Assembly: GCA_017619375.1 (NCBI GenBank) | Contig: JAFZSL010000045.1 | Coordinates: forward strand, 62,001-126,000 | Direction of reading: 5' to 3' | DNA length: 64,000 nucleotides | Source of the DNA: Prevotella sp. | Lineage (GTDB): Bacteria > Bacteroidota > Bacteroidia > Bacteroidales > Bacteroidaceae | Shown here: one piece after another, positions 35,586 to 44,255 of the stretch | Layout of the letters: each line of letters begins with the position of its first letter | How positions within the stretch are numbered: position 1 is the first letter of the stretch | The notes under the pieces: model-generated | The model's database searches: none | What the model saw: only the letters and a program-made list of their open reading frames with translations | What the model was told of the DNA's origin: nothing | Made by a program: the position numbers and the translations under genes

Positions 35586-35855
35586 TTATCTGCGCAGGCC
35601 GAGAGCCTTGATGATCGCACGATAGCGAGTGATGTCGCGGTCGTACAGATAGTTGAGCAGGGCACGGCGTTTTCCTACCAACTGGGTCAGTGACCGTGCG
35701 GTAGTATAATCTTTACGGTTCTTCTTCAAATGTTCCGTCAAATGGGATATACGGTAGGAGAACAATGCTATCTGGGCTTCAGGTGAGCCAGTATCAGAGT
35801 TAGACTTTCCGTATTTTCCAAAGATCTCTGCTTTTTTTGCCTTGTCTAAATACAT
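35586..35855 (-). CDS. rpsO: Ribosomal protein S15
   Basis: An 89-residue 30S subunit protein of the exact family length. It contains SNSDTGSPEAQIALFSYRIS near residue 18, then HLTEHLKKNRKDYTTARSL and VGKRRALLNYLYDRD, which contact 16S rRNA helix h20-h22. It is a single-gene unit with its own promoter and a shared terminator, and is divergent from typA. About 45 bases of leader precede the ATG; S15 often controls its own translation in other bacteria, but I could not see a clear pseudoknot here. Confidence 0.97.
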   Translation of the reverse strand: MYLDKAKKAEIFGKYGKSNSDTGSPEAQIALFSYRISHLTEHLKKNRKDYTTARSLTQLVGKRRALLNYLYDRDITRYRAIIKALGLRR

Positions 35856-35907
35856 CTTGTTGGGTTTGTAAATGGTAATTTTTGTTCACTTGCATCAAAT
35901 GCGGGTG

Positions 35908-35938
35908 CAAAATTACTACTTTTTTCCGATAACACAAA
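35908..35938 (-). promoter_or_regulatory. Full Bacteroidetes promoter for rpsO
   Basis: Minus strand: TTTG (35935-35938), exactly 19 bp, TAATTTTG (35908-35915). This is the best promoter match in the window. Confidence 0.85.
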
Positions 35939-36009
35939 CTTTTATGTCTTTTTTCTTGTGATTTTTGCGCAATATCCCGTTTTTATTCGTCTGTTACACT
36001 AATTATTTG

Positions 36010-36017
36010 TAATTTTG
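36010..36017 (+). promoter_or_regulatory. -7 box for typA
   Basis: TAATTTTG matches TAnnTTTG 83 bp before the typA ATG. The -33 element is not clear. The remaining leader is unstructured to the eye. Confidence 0.6.
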
Positions 36018-36100
36018 CAGCCGATTTCAGGATATGAGATTTTTGTAAAGCAACAGAATGGTCATTCGCCCTTCTTGATATATATTCCAAGACAGTTAAC

Positions 36101-37903
36101 ATGCAAGACATTAGAAACATCGCTATCATTGCACACGTCGACCATGGCAAAACGACACTCGTCGACAAGATGATGCTCGCGGGAAACCTCTTCCGCGAGG
36201 GTAAGGAAATTGGTAACCAAGTGCTCGATAGTAACGACCTCGAGCGAGAAAGAGGTATCACCATCCTCTCCAAAAACGTCTCCATCAACTATAAAGGTGT
36301 GAAGATAAACATTATCGACACTCCGGGACACTCCGATTTTGGTGGAGAAGTGGAGCGTGTGCTAAATATGGCCGATGGATGCCTCTTGCTCGTCGATGCC
36401 TTCGAGGGACCAATGCCACAAACACGATTCGTCCTCCAAAAAGCATTGGAAATAGGACTCAAACCCATCGTCGTGGTCAACAAGGTGGACAAACCCAACT
36501 GCCGACCGGAAGAAGTGTATGAAATGGTTTTCGACCTCATGTTCGCACTCAATGCCACTGAAGAGCAATTGGATTTCCCCGTGGTTTATGGCAGTGCAAA
36601 GAATGGATGGATGGGAGAGGATTACAACAAGCCTACGGATGATATCACTTACCTCCTTGACAAGATCGTGGAAGTCATACCAGCTCCTAAGGTCATCGAA
36701 GGAACACCTCAGATGCTCATCACATCTCTCGACTATTCCAACTATACAGGGCGCATCGCCGTGGGGCGCGTACATCGTGGTACCCTTACCGAGGGCATGG
36801 GCATCACCATTGCCCATAGGGACGGAACTTCCGAAAAAACCAAGATCAAGGAGTTACACACCTTTGAGGGTATGGGACACGTCCGAACCAAAGAGGTGGG
36901 GAGTGGAGACATATGCGCCATCATCGGATTGGAGAAATTCGAGATAGGAGATACCATCTGCGACTTGGAAAACCCAGAGCCACTGCCACCCATCTCCATA
37001 GACGAACCTACCATGAGCATGCTGTTCACCATCAACGACTCGCCTTTCTTCGGAAGGGAGGGCAAATGGTGCACCTCACGCCACATCAATGAAAGACTCC
37101 AAAAGGAACTGGAGAAAAACCTTGCCCTCAAGGTGGAAGAGTTTGACGGCAATACCGACCGATGGATTGTCAGTGGAAGGGGCGTGCTGCATCTCTCTGT
37201 TCTCATCGAAACCATGCGTCGGGAAGGCTATGAGTTGCAGGTGGGGCAGCCGCAGGTAATCTATAAGGAAATCGATGGCCAAAAATGCGAACCCATTGAG
37301 GAACTCACCATCAACGTCCCTGACGAGTTCGCCAGCAAGATGATCGACATGGTCACAAGGCGAAAAGGGGAGGTGGTGTCCATGGAAAGCCAGGGAGAGC
37401 GCACCAACATTGCTTTCAACATCCCATCGAGAGGCATCATCGGACTGCGCACCAACGTTCTTACCGCAAGTCAGGGGGAGGCCATCATGGCACACCGCTA
37501 CAAGGAGTATCAGCCTTTCAAGGGAGAAATATCCAGACGCGTCAACGGTTCCATGGTGGCCATGGAGACGGGAACAGCGTACGCCTATTCCATAGACAAG
37601 CTGCAAGACAGAGGGAGTTTCTTCATCGACCCGGGTGAGGAGGTATATGCTGGACAGGTCGTCGGAGAGCACGTCCACGACAACGACCTTGTCATCAATG
37701 TCACCAAGGCCAAGCAGCTCACCAATGTCAGAGCCAGCGGTAGTGACGAGAAAGCACGCATCATACCCAAGGTGGTCATGAGCCTTGAGGAATGCCTTGA
37801 ATACATCAAGGGCGATGAGCTTGTAGAGGTCACTCCGAAAAGCATACGTATGAGAAAGGCCATTCTCGATCATAACGACAGGAAGAGGAGCCAGAAAGAA
37901 TGA
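36101..37903 (+). CDS. typA: TypA/BipA ribosome-associated GTPase
   Basis: A 600-residue translational GTPase that binds the ribosome and helps assembly and stress adaptation. G motifs: [14 protein letters not shown] (residues 10-23), ERGITI near 50, [12 protein letters not shown] near 72 and VVNKVDKPN near 127. Domain II follows ([12 protein letters not shown]), then an EF-G-like domain ([20 protein letters not shown]) and the BipA-specific C-terminus ([13 protein letters not shown]). The length is standard. It stands alone, convergent with the MTA/SAH nucleosidase gene. Confidence 0.97.
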   Translation: MQDIRNIAIIAHVDHGKTTLVDKMMLAGNLFREGKEIGNQVLDSNDLERERGITILSKNVSINYKGVKINIIDTPGHSDFGGEVERVLNMADGCLLLVDAFEGPMPQTRFVLQKALEIGLKPIVVVNKVDKPNCRPEEVYEMVFDLMFALNATEEQLDFPVVYGSAKNGWMGEDYNKPTDDITYLLDKIVEVIPAPKVIEGTPQMLITSLDYSNYTGRIAVGRVHRGTLTEGMGITIAHRDGTSEKTKIKELHTFEGMGHVRTKEVGSGDICAIIGLEKFEIGDTICDLENPEPLPPISIDEPTMSMLFTINDSPFFGREGKWCTSRHINERLQKELEKNLALKVEEFDGNTDRWIVSGRGVLHLSVLIETMRREGYELQVGQPQVIYKEIDGQKCEPIEELTINVPDEFASKMIDMVTRRKGEVVSMESQGERTNIAFNIPSRGIIGLRTNVLTASQGEAIMAHRYKEYQPFKGEISRRVNGSMVAMETGTAYAYSIDKLQDRGSFFIDPGEEVYAGQVVGEHVHDNDLVINVTKAKQLTNVRASGSDEKARIIPKVVMSLEECLEYIKGDELVEVTPKSIRMRKAILDHNDRKRSQKE

Positions 37904-37945
37904 CTCCTCCTTTCTTGGGATACCCCATGAGTCTATAGGATACTT

Positions 37946-37979
37946 GGAAATCTAGGGCTTCTGGGAGCTCTTGATTTCC
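37946..37979. terminator. Hairpin between convergent typA and mtnN
   Basis: GGAAATC (37946-37952) pairs with GATTTCC (37973-37979), and inside it AGGGCT pairs with AGCTCT with one G-T pair. There is no clear T run, so an intrinsic terminator is possible but not certain. The rest of the 133-bp gap shows nothing. Confidence 0.4.
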
Positions 37980-38036
37980 CGAATTGACATATTTCTTTAT
38001 GAAGGTTTTTTATTCCAGAAATCTGGACGGACCTCC

Positions 38037-38720
38037 TTAAAGTGCTTCGATAAAGGTCCTTGTCACCTCAAACGACCCTTCGGCCATTCTGCTCCAGAAA
38101 TCGAAATATTGGGAAGCTTTCTCGTCGCTCAACGGCACATCGCTGATGACGCGGAAAGACACGAAAGGCACGTCGTAGAGATAGCAAGTCTGGGCGATGG
38201 CGCTACTTTCCATATCCACGGCCTTGGCTTCGGGGAAATGGTCGAGGATTTTCTTCATCTTCTCACGCGAATCAACAAACCAATCGCCGCTTACCATCAA
38301 GCCGCTGTGGATGGTGGTGGAGCATTGCAAGCTTATGGCTTTCTTCACCCACTCTTCACTTGCTTCGTAGATGGCAGGCATTCCTACGAACTGACCGTAA
38401 GCCACTTCGCTTCCGCAGTAGACGTCGTGGTAGGTGTATTGCGTGCCTACGACCACGTCGGTCACCTTCAATCGTGTGTCTGCTCCTCCGGCGCAACCTG
38501 TCGACACGATGAGGTTGGGACGGTAACGATTTATCATTTCTACTGTTCCCACGGCAGCGTTCACTTTCCCAATGCCGCATTTCTGTAAAATTACTTCATG
38601 AGGACCGATAAACCCGGTGGTGAATACCTTGCTGCCATTTTGTTCTTCGTTGGGGGTGGAGAGTAAACTTTGTAACTGGACTAGTTCCTTGTCCATTGCT
38701 ACGATGATCCCTATCTTCAT
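38037..38720 (-). CDS. mtnN: MTA/SAH nucleosidase (Pfs)
   Basis: A 227-residue enzyme that cleaves methylthioadenosine and S-adenosylhomocysteine, recycling SAM by-products. MKIGIIVAMDKELVQL at the start, STGCAGGADTRLKVTDVVVG near residue 74, AVDMESSAIAQTCYLYDVPF near 168 (the Glu-binding ribose site) and FRVISDVPLSDEKA near 190 (catalytic Asp) are family hallmarks. It follows the CHAT protease gene by 27 bp, so it may be the last gene of that run, although a housekeeping role is enough to explain it. Nucleoside-phosphorylase-fold proteins also occur in some conflict systems; that is only a remark. Confidence 0.93.
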   Translation of the reverse strand: MKIGIIVAMDKELVQLQSLLSTPNEEQNGSKVFTTGFIGPHEVILQKCGIGKVNAAVGTVEMINRYRPNLIVSTGCAGGADTRLKVTDVVVGTQYTYHDVYCGSEVAYGQFVGMPAIYEASEEWVKKAISLQCSTTIHSGLMVSGDWFVDSREKMKKILDHFPEAKAVDMESSAIAQTCYLYDVPFVSFRVISDVPLSDEKASQYFDFWSRMAEGSFEVTRTFIEAL

Positions 38721-38747
38721 GATATTGAGTTATAGTTTATGTTGAGA

Positions 38748-41543
38748 TTATTCCATTCCGTCGAGTAAGATGAAGGCTGCCCAATAATAGGGTTCGGCGT
38801 AGGGGCGTTTCATCACGGTTGTTCGGTTGCGCCTGGCGCGGATGGAGATGGCGCGGCGGCTGCTGGTGCGGCTCTCTGTCTCCACTTCCATCGTGCGGAG
38901 GTCGGTCTGGGCACGGCGAAGGGCGTCGTGTTTGTCCAAACCTTCCATCAAATATTTGTAGAAAATATTCATCAGCAGTCGTGTGGCGTGGTCGTCCACT
39001 TTCCACAGACTCATCAAGATGGCATTGGCTCCAGCTTTCTTGAAACCGCGTTGTAGACCGAAGACTCCGTCGCCGGTGATTTTGCCCAAGCCTGTCTGGC
39101 AGGCAGAGAGCACCAGAAGATCGACACCGCGAAGGTCGAGCATGGAAATCTCTTTCGCTGTCAACACACCGTCTTCTGTTGCTAGCAGATCGTTGTCGCC
39201 TGTCAATGTGTGGTTGGCTCCAGCCAACAGCAGGCCAGAACGAGTGAGTGCCTTGTCTGCATCATCCATGTTCCCGTAGGTGGAGAGAAACATCAAGCGG
39301 TCATCCATGTTGCCGTCGCGCACTTCGCTGTCGGTCCAGTAGAAACCATGGGTGGCGATGTGGATGATGCTGGGTGCATGACCTGAGAGGTGTTTGAATG
39401 ACTTCTCTGAGGCATCGCCTTTCGTATGCAAGTTAGTGGCAAGTTCTTTGCCGCTCACCATTTGGCTGATGTCCTCCACTTCCTTGCGCGTACCCGGTAG
39501 GTATTTGGCGCCGCCTTTCAATTTCTTCGTGGATTGAGGGTCGTCTGTTGTTGAGTCATCGTTGTTGAGATCGCTGTCATAGTTCACACCGCCGTATATG
39601 GCTACGTCGGAGTAGGAAACCTTTGTGTGTTCGCGGGCGAGGGCTATTTCACGGGTGGATGAAAGCCGGTAGAAAAGCCAACGGTCCATCATCAGCCCCT
39701 TGCCCTCTTCCCAGTTGGGCAGTGATTCTATGCCAAGGTTGTAGAGTTCGCCAGCGGGGGAGAAAAAGACGTTGTGTGCCTTTTCCATATATGGGGCGAG
39801 GGGTTGCCATAACAATTGTGACACCTTGCCTGTGGTGTAGATGTCTTTGGAACGGACGGAAGCCAGCTGTGCCCCACTCATCAGTGGCACGAAAATGGGT
39901 TTGCTCAGCGCCTTGGTGAGTATGATTGCGGCGTATTGCTCTTCTCCTTCGGAACTGGGGAAATACAAAAACTCGATGGCTATGTCGTCGGGGTGGAGTT
40001 GGCGGTGGATGCGTTTCCAATCGATGCGCAACGGTTTGGTATAGTTGCCATAGACCTTCGATTGTTTTACCAATCTTCGCTCCATCTTGGTGACAACAGC
40101 TTGTAATGAGTCGGTATTGATGGTGCGTTTTGATTTCGGAAGGGCGTATTGGTGGGTGAGAAGGGCTTGGTTGGATTGTAGTTGATGATAGGTGTCTATG
40201 AGGAGGGAATCGCCGCTTTCCATAAGCAGGTTGGTCATTTCCAGTTCGCTGTTGAGCAACAGGCCTTTGGACAGGAGCGTGGCGTTGTATGCGCTGGACA
40301 CCATGCCGTCGCTAGGGTTTTTCATTACCAGCTGGGGGAGTGTGCGGGTGAACCATGGCTTCACACGAAGCCAGAAGAGGTCGCGCTCGTTGGAGGTGAG
40401 GTCGGCAAAGGTGTTGAGGATGGATTTGGAGTAGAGGTTGGTAGCTTCCAATGCATAAAAGGAGGCAGAGTCGGGTTGGTTGTTGGCAGAGAAGTACGTG
40501 GCCATCTTGCACACGGAATGAGCATAAGAGAGATGCTGTTCTCCAAGTAGGTTTCGGCGTAATTGGAGGGTTTCCCTGCCATAAGCCACAGCTTCAGAGT
40601 GATGTCCCAATGCATGGTGGTAACTTGCCATGTTGCTGGTCGACTCGGCATATTCGGGATGGTAGACGCCCAGCGTCTCGCGCCGTATGGCGAGAGCTTC
40701 GCTGCCATACAGGAGGGCTTTCTCGTAGTCACCGACCATCATTTGGTAGTCGGCCATGTTGCTTAGGGCAGTGGCAAAATCGGGATGATGTTTGCCAAGT
40801 AATTTCTCACGCAAGGCCAAGGCTTGGCTTTCCAAGCGGATAGCTTCGTCGTATTCTTCCTTGAAATAGTGGTATTTAGCGAGGTTGTTGAGTGATTGGG
40901 CGTAGTCCAAACTTTCAGTCCCGGTCACTTTTTCCCTGATGTTCAAGGCAAGGGTGCCAAGCTGCAAGGCTTCGTCATAATTGCCGATGCGGGAGTAATA
41001 GCCGGCCAGATTGCTTGCCGACTGTGCATAGTCGGCGTTGTCGGTGCCAGAGAGTTGTCCGCGCAGTTCCATTGCCTTACGTCCTAAATGGATGGCCTCG
41101 ATGTAATGTCCTAAGTAGGCATGGTAACGGGCGGTGTTGTTTAGCGATTGTGCATATTCCAGGCTGTTCTTGCCGCAAGTCTCTTCTCGAAGGGTGAGTG
41201 CAGCATTGCCAAGACGGAGTGCTTCTTCATAGGAACCTGCGTGGGAATAACTTCCAGCAAGGTCGGAAAGGGCTAACGCATAATTGGCGTTTTGGGTACC
41301 ATGCAACCGCTCTGTCGCGTCGAGTGCCCGTTTCCCCCATGCAATGGCTTCCTTGGAACGCCCTGCTCGGTTCAATTCTTTGGCGAGACGGAGGGCATCG
41401 CTGATGAAGGCATCGTCCTCCTCGTTGGAAGGCACGCCTGTCAGTCGATGCTCCAGCGTATCTTGGGGAAGGAACTGTGCGAAGACAGGTTGGCCCCAAA
41501 CGACAGACAAAAGAAGGATGAGCAAATGGATGGCGTTTCGCAT
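38748..41543 (-). CDS. Secreted TPR-CHAT caspase-like protease
   Basis: A 931-residue protein with a signal peptide (MRNAIHLLILLLSVVWG, cut near residue 22). Residues about 50-390 hold eight or so TPR units of roughly 42 residues of the kinesin-light-chain type (YAQSLNNLAKYHYFKEEYDE and variants). A linker leads to a C-terminal CHAT domain (about 580-930) with the catalytic histidine in IIHIATHGFYW (near 732) and cysteine in LLVLSACQTGLG (near 812). CHAT domains are caspase-related proteases. Export to the envelope is the notable point, since well-studied TPR-CHAT proteins are cytoplasmic. The gene starts 14 bp after the unknown secreted protein gene, its most likely partner. Confidence 0.9.
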   Translation of the reverse strand: MRNAIHLLILLLSVVWGQPVFAQFLPQDTLEHRLTGVPSNEEDDAFISDALRLAKELNRAGRSKEAIAWGKRALDATERLHGTQNANYALALSDLAGSYSHAGSYEEALRLGNAALTLREETCGKNSLEYAQSLNNTARYHAYLGHYIEAIHLGRKAMELRGQLSGTDNADYAQSASNLAGYYSRIGNYDEALQLGTLALNIREKVTGTESLDYAQSLNNLAKYHYFKEEYDEAIRLESQALALREKLLGKHHPDFATALSNMADYQMMVGDYEKALLYGSEALAIRRETLGVYHPEYAESTSNMASYHHALGHHSEAVAYGRETLQLRRNLLGEQHLSYAHSVCKMATYFSANNQPDSASFYALEATNLYSKSILNTFADLTSNERDLFWLRVKPWFTRTLPQLVMKNPSDGMVSSAYNATLLSKGLLLNSELEMTNLLMESGDSLLIDTYHQLQSNQALLTHQYALPKSKRTINTDSLQAVVTKMERRLVKQSKVYGNYTKPLRIDWKRIHRQLHPDDIAIEFLYFPSSEGEEQYAAIILTKALSKPIFVPLMSGAQLASVRSKDIYTTGKVSQLLWQPLAPYMEKAHNVFFSPAGELYNLGIESLPNWEEGKGLMMDRWLFYRLSSTREIALAREHTKVSYSDVAIYGGVNYDSDLNNDDSTTDDPQSTKKLKGGAKYLPGTRKEVEDISQMVSGKELATNLHTKGDASEKSFKHLSGHAPSIIHIATHGFYWTDSEVRDGNMDDRLMFLSTYGNMDDADKALTRSGLLLAGANHTLTGDNDLLATEDGVLTAKEISMLDLRGVDLLVLSACQTGLGKITGDGVFGLQRGFKKAGANAILMSLWKVDDHATRLLMNIFYKYLMEGLDKHDALRRAQTDLRTMEVETESRTSSRRAISIRARRNRTTVMKRPYAEPYYWAAFILLDGME

Positions 41544-41557
41544 TGGTGGGAGTCGAT

Positions 41558-42712
41558 TTATTTGGATTCTAAGCCCATGCGGTCAATTAGGTCGTTGGAG
41601 ATGTATTTGGCGGGGGCCTTCAGCGTGGTGATCACCCAGGAATGAGTTATTTCATTCCAGTCTTGCTTGGAAACAATTTCCCAACTCTGTTCGAGCAATC
41701 CTAATTCCTTGCCTTTTTTGGCCATCTCCTTGCGGTGCTTGTAGTCGCTTTTCCAGTTGGTACGGTAAGCATCGGTCACATCGCATGTCTCCTTGATACT
41801 TACGGAAAGCTTGTATTCGCCTGTGCCCCAACAGTCCTTGAAATTGTCGTGCTCGTCCCTAAAACCGCTATACGAACGGGGAACGATGAAGCATTCACCG
41901 GTAACCTGGTAACGTGAAGGCTCGCTGCCGTGTCGTACGTAACGAAGGAAGCCTTTCTCATCAAGATTGTCCTCGTTGACGGGGATGTTGATATGGAAGA
42001 CGCCTAACTCTTGGTTCTTCTGCAACTGTACGATTTCGTTCATCCAGGAAGAAGAGATGGTGATGTCCATGGAAAGCGTGAAATCCTTGCGCTCCTCAAA
42101 AGAGTAAGGAATCGATAGTTGCGTATTGGGGAGGTTGGAGTGCGTGGGACTGAGGACGAGGGTGTCAAGTACAAGCTCGAATTTGGAATGGTTGATGATG
42201 CGGTGAAGCTTGTTACGGTCGATGTGACATGAGATATAGAACAGTGTGTCCTTGCCGGAGGTGCGCAGGCAACCGATGCCATCGAAACGCATCCCCTTCG
42301 GGTCCATGGCACCATCGAAGGAGGGTGCATCGTAAAAATCGCTCATCTCTGAAACGGAGTTGATAACGGTTTGGAAGACGTTCTCTTTCTTCACCGCCTC
42401 TTCCCATTCCTTCTTCATCCGGGCGTTGCGCGTCACAAGGGCGCCAATGGCTGTCACACCCATGTCGATGAAGGTGGAGACATAACCCGAGGCAATGCCT
42501 TTCATTGAATTGCTGGTGGCGGAGAAAAGGTCGCCGAGATAACCGCGAGAGGTGTCGCGTTCATCGTTAAGTTTGCTGATGTCGTTGGCAAGCTCGTCGC
42601 TGGTGTAAACGAAAGTCTTGTATTCCATGACTTGCGCGTGCAGGGTCTGGCTGGCTATGCAAAAAAGGAGGATGATGACCTTTCTTGTCCAGAATGTGGT
42701 TCTTTGTGTCAT
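41558..42712 (-). CDS. Unknown secreted protein next to the CHAT protease
   Basis: A 384-residue protein that I do not recognise. A signal peptide (RKVIILLFCIASQTLHAQ) ends near residue 27. Residues 72-94 form a hydrophobic, glycine-rich stretch (GIASGYVSTFIDMGVTAIG) that could insert into a membrane or be an amphipathic helix, and it is followed by a charged coil (KKEWEEAVKKENVF). The rest looks beta-rich, with SKFELVLDTLVLSPTHSN and FTLSMDITISSSWM. The C-terminal part is lysine- and glutamate-rich. Only 14 bp separate it from the CHAT gene, and the GH25 gene lies 59 bp upstream on the same strand, so joint action, for example as a protease substrate or adaptor, is plausible. Confidence 0.7.
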   Translation of the reverse strand: MTQRTTFWTRKVIILLFCIASQTLHAQVMEYKTFVYTSDELANDISKLNDERDTSRGYLGDLFSATSNSMKGIASGYVSTFIDMGVTAIGALVTRNARMKKEWEEAVKKENVFQTVINSVSEMSDFYDAPSFDGAMDPKGMRFDGIGCLRTSGKDTLFYISCHIDRNKLHRIINHSKFELVLDTLVLSPTHSNLPNTQLSIPYSFEERKDFTLSMDITISSSWMNEIVQLQKNQELGVFHINIPVNEDNLDEKGFLRYVRHGSEPSRYQVTGECFIVPRSYSGFRDEHDNFKDCWGTGEYKLSVSIKETCDVTDAYRTNWKSDYKHRKEMAKKGKELGLLEQSWEIVSKQDWNEITHSWVITTLKAPAKYISNDLIDRMGLESK

Positions 42713-42771
42713 GATTTGATTCTTTGGGTCTGTGTATGTTTTTTGTTGATGATTCGTCGTTTCAAGGCTCG

Positions 42772-43572
42772 TCAGAGCATAATGTCGTGAATGGATGTGC
42801 CGTTTTCAAACTTGTCGAGGTCCACAAGATTGGGAATGCCGTCTATGCGACCTTTCTCAGAGTATTGCCAAAGATTGTGCTTCCCAGGACCATGAAGTCG
42901 AGGAGCGGACTTGCCATATCGAGCAATGAAGATGTAATACTTGTTGAATTCAGGTGCCAGCATCTTGTTGTAAAAGTCTAAAGGACAATAGAGAAGCGGG
43001 TATTTGCCGTATTCATTCTTTACCAATTGCATGAACTCACCAAGGCTCTTCTGTAATTTCGCGCGACTGCAACCTCGCACACCATCCTCCTCTACGTCGA
43101 CCATGGGCAGGAGGTCCTGCTTGCTTTTTGGCACATTGCGCTTGAAATTGGCAAACTGATCTTCGGCTGAACGGTGGGAGGTGAAGAAATGGTAACTACC
43201 CACGGGGATGCCGACATCGCGGGCGCCTTTCAAGTTGCTCTTGTATTTCTTGTCTACAAGGGAGGCTCCCTCGGTGGCCTTGATATAGACAAACTTGATG
43301 TTGCGGTTGGCTTTCACTTTCTTCCAATTGATCTTCCCTTGGTATTTGGAAATGTCGATACCGTCATAATTGGAGGAGGAACCTGAGGGGGTGGAGGGAG
43401 AGAGCCATCCAAGGATGTCGGGATAAAAATGATGGACGACAAAAAGAAGGACGATGATGGCGATTAGCCATTTCGACAGTCGTTTCAATTTCCGGCCTTG
43501 CTTTTTCCACCACTTTCCAAGCGAAAAGCCTGACTTCTGGCGTTTCTTGCGTCTTCTCTTCTTTGTTGTCAT
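42772..43572 (-). CDS. Membrane-anchored GH25 lysozyme
   Basis: A 266-residue protein. The first 34 residues are extremely basic (KKRRRKKRQK), then one membrane helix (about 35-50) and a Ser/Pro linker lead to a GH25 muramidase domain (about 68-262). Its hallmarks are DGIDISKYQGKINW, FVYIKATEGAS, GSYHFFTSH, LLPMVDVEEDG (catalytic Asp/Glu region) and LWQYSEKGRIDGI. It cleaves between MurNAc and GlcNAc. Its start codon overlaps the stop of the amidase gene as ATGA (43569-43572), implying coupled translation of two enzymes that cut different bonds of peptidoglycan. Confidence 0.92.
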   Translation of the reverse strand: MTTKKRRRKKRQKSGFSLGKWWKKQGRKLKRLSKWLIAIIVLLFVVHHFYPDILGWLSPSTPSGSSSNYDGIDISKYQGKINWKKVKANRNIKFVYIKATEGASLVDKKYKSNLKGARDVGIPVGSYHFFTSHRSAEDQFANFKRNVPKSKQDLLPMVDVEEDGVRGCSRAKLQKSLGEFMQLVKNEYGKYPLLYCPLDFYNKMLAPEFNKYYIFIARYGKSAPRLHGPGKHNLWQYSEKGRIDGIPNLVDLDKFENGTSIHDIML

Positions 43573-44195
43573 TTTGAAAGGGATTGTAAGGAATCGAGGG
43601 ATGCCTTCAAGGCATCCATGAATCTCGCATAGTCTGAAGAAGAAATGTCCACTTTGGCCTTGTAACGTTTTTCTTCGGGATGATGGTGGATGAAATTGTC
43701 ACGCACCATCTTGTGTGTCACGATGTTGTCAAGGGGGATGTTGCACTCTAAGATGAGGGGCAGAAGGTATTCCACGCCACTTTCTATCTGTTCCGTGGTT
43801 AGAGGAACTTGCGCGGTGTTGCCTTGGAACTCTATGCCGATGCAGAAGTTGTTGCATCGTTCACGGCCGTGAAGGATGGACTTGCCTGCGTGGTAGGTGA
43901 TGGCGGTGGGGGGAGCAAGGATGTAGCGTGTTCCGTCTGTGTCGATGACAACATGTGAGCTCACCCTCACCCATCCGGGACGCGTCAATTCTTCAAGGGC
44001 GGCTTCCACTGTGGGAAGGGCTGTGTGGTGAAGAACTATGCCGAGCATTTCGTTCAACGAGTCGGGAACGATGTTGGGAGTGGGATGGCTGACCTCGGGA
44101 TAGTGCCTCTTTTCCACAACTTCAGGTTCTTCAGTGCAGGCGACAATGGCGAGTGCCATCATGGTGGTTAGCAACCATAATATATTTGTTCTCAT
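43569..44195 (-). CDS. N-acetylmuramoyl-L-alanine amidase lipoprotein (Amidase_2)
   Basis: A 208-residue lipoprotein. The signal peptide ends at the lipobox AIVAC (Cys 20). The zinc amidase domain has GIVLHHTALPTVE (His near 56), SHVVIDTDGTRYIL, TYHAGKSILHG, NNFCIGIEFQGN and IVTHKMVRDN, the typical order of the T7-lysozyme/PGRP-like family. It removes stem peptides from MurNAc. With the GH25 gene it forms a coupled pair, which follows the DUF445 gene by 60 bp. Confidence 0.92.
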   Translation of the reverse strand: MRTNILWLLTTMMALAIVACTEEPEVVEKRHYPEVSHPTPNIVPDSLNEMLGIVLHHTALPTVEAALEELTRPGWVRVSSHVVIDTDGTRYILAPPTAITYHAGKSILHGRERCNNFCIGIEFQGNTAQVPLTTEQIESGVEYLLPLILECNIPLDNIVTHKMVRDNFIHHHPEEKRYKAKVDISSSDYARFMDALKASLDSLQSLSK

Positions 44196-44255
44196 CAGTG
44201 GTGTCTTGTCTTGTCGTCTTTGGGGTATTTCTTGTTGAAGATTTTTAAAAGGTTG

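Noticed and set aside
37076-37873. A 265-codon minus-strand open frame opposite typA
   Set aside because: TypA is certain here; the antisense frame resembles no protein.
40500-41400. DNA-level repeat array
   Set aside because: The similarity comes from TPR units of about 42 residues in the CHAT protein; the bases themselves have diverged.
42772-44195. Phage lysis cassette
   Set aside because: The lysozyme is membrane-anchored and the amidase is a lipoprotein; there is no holin and no other phage gene nearby.
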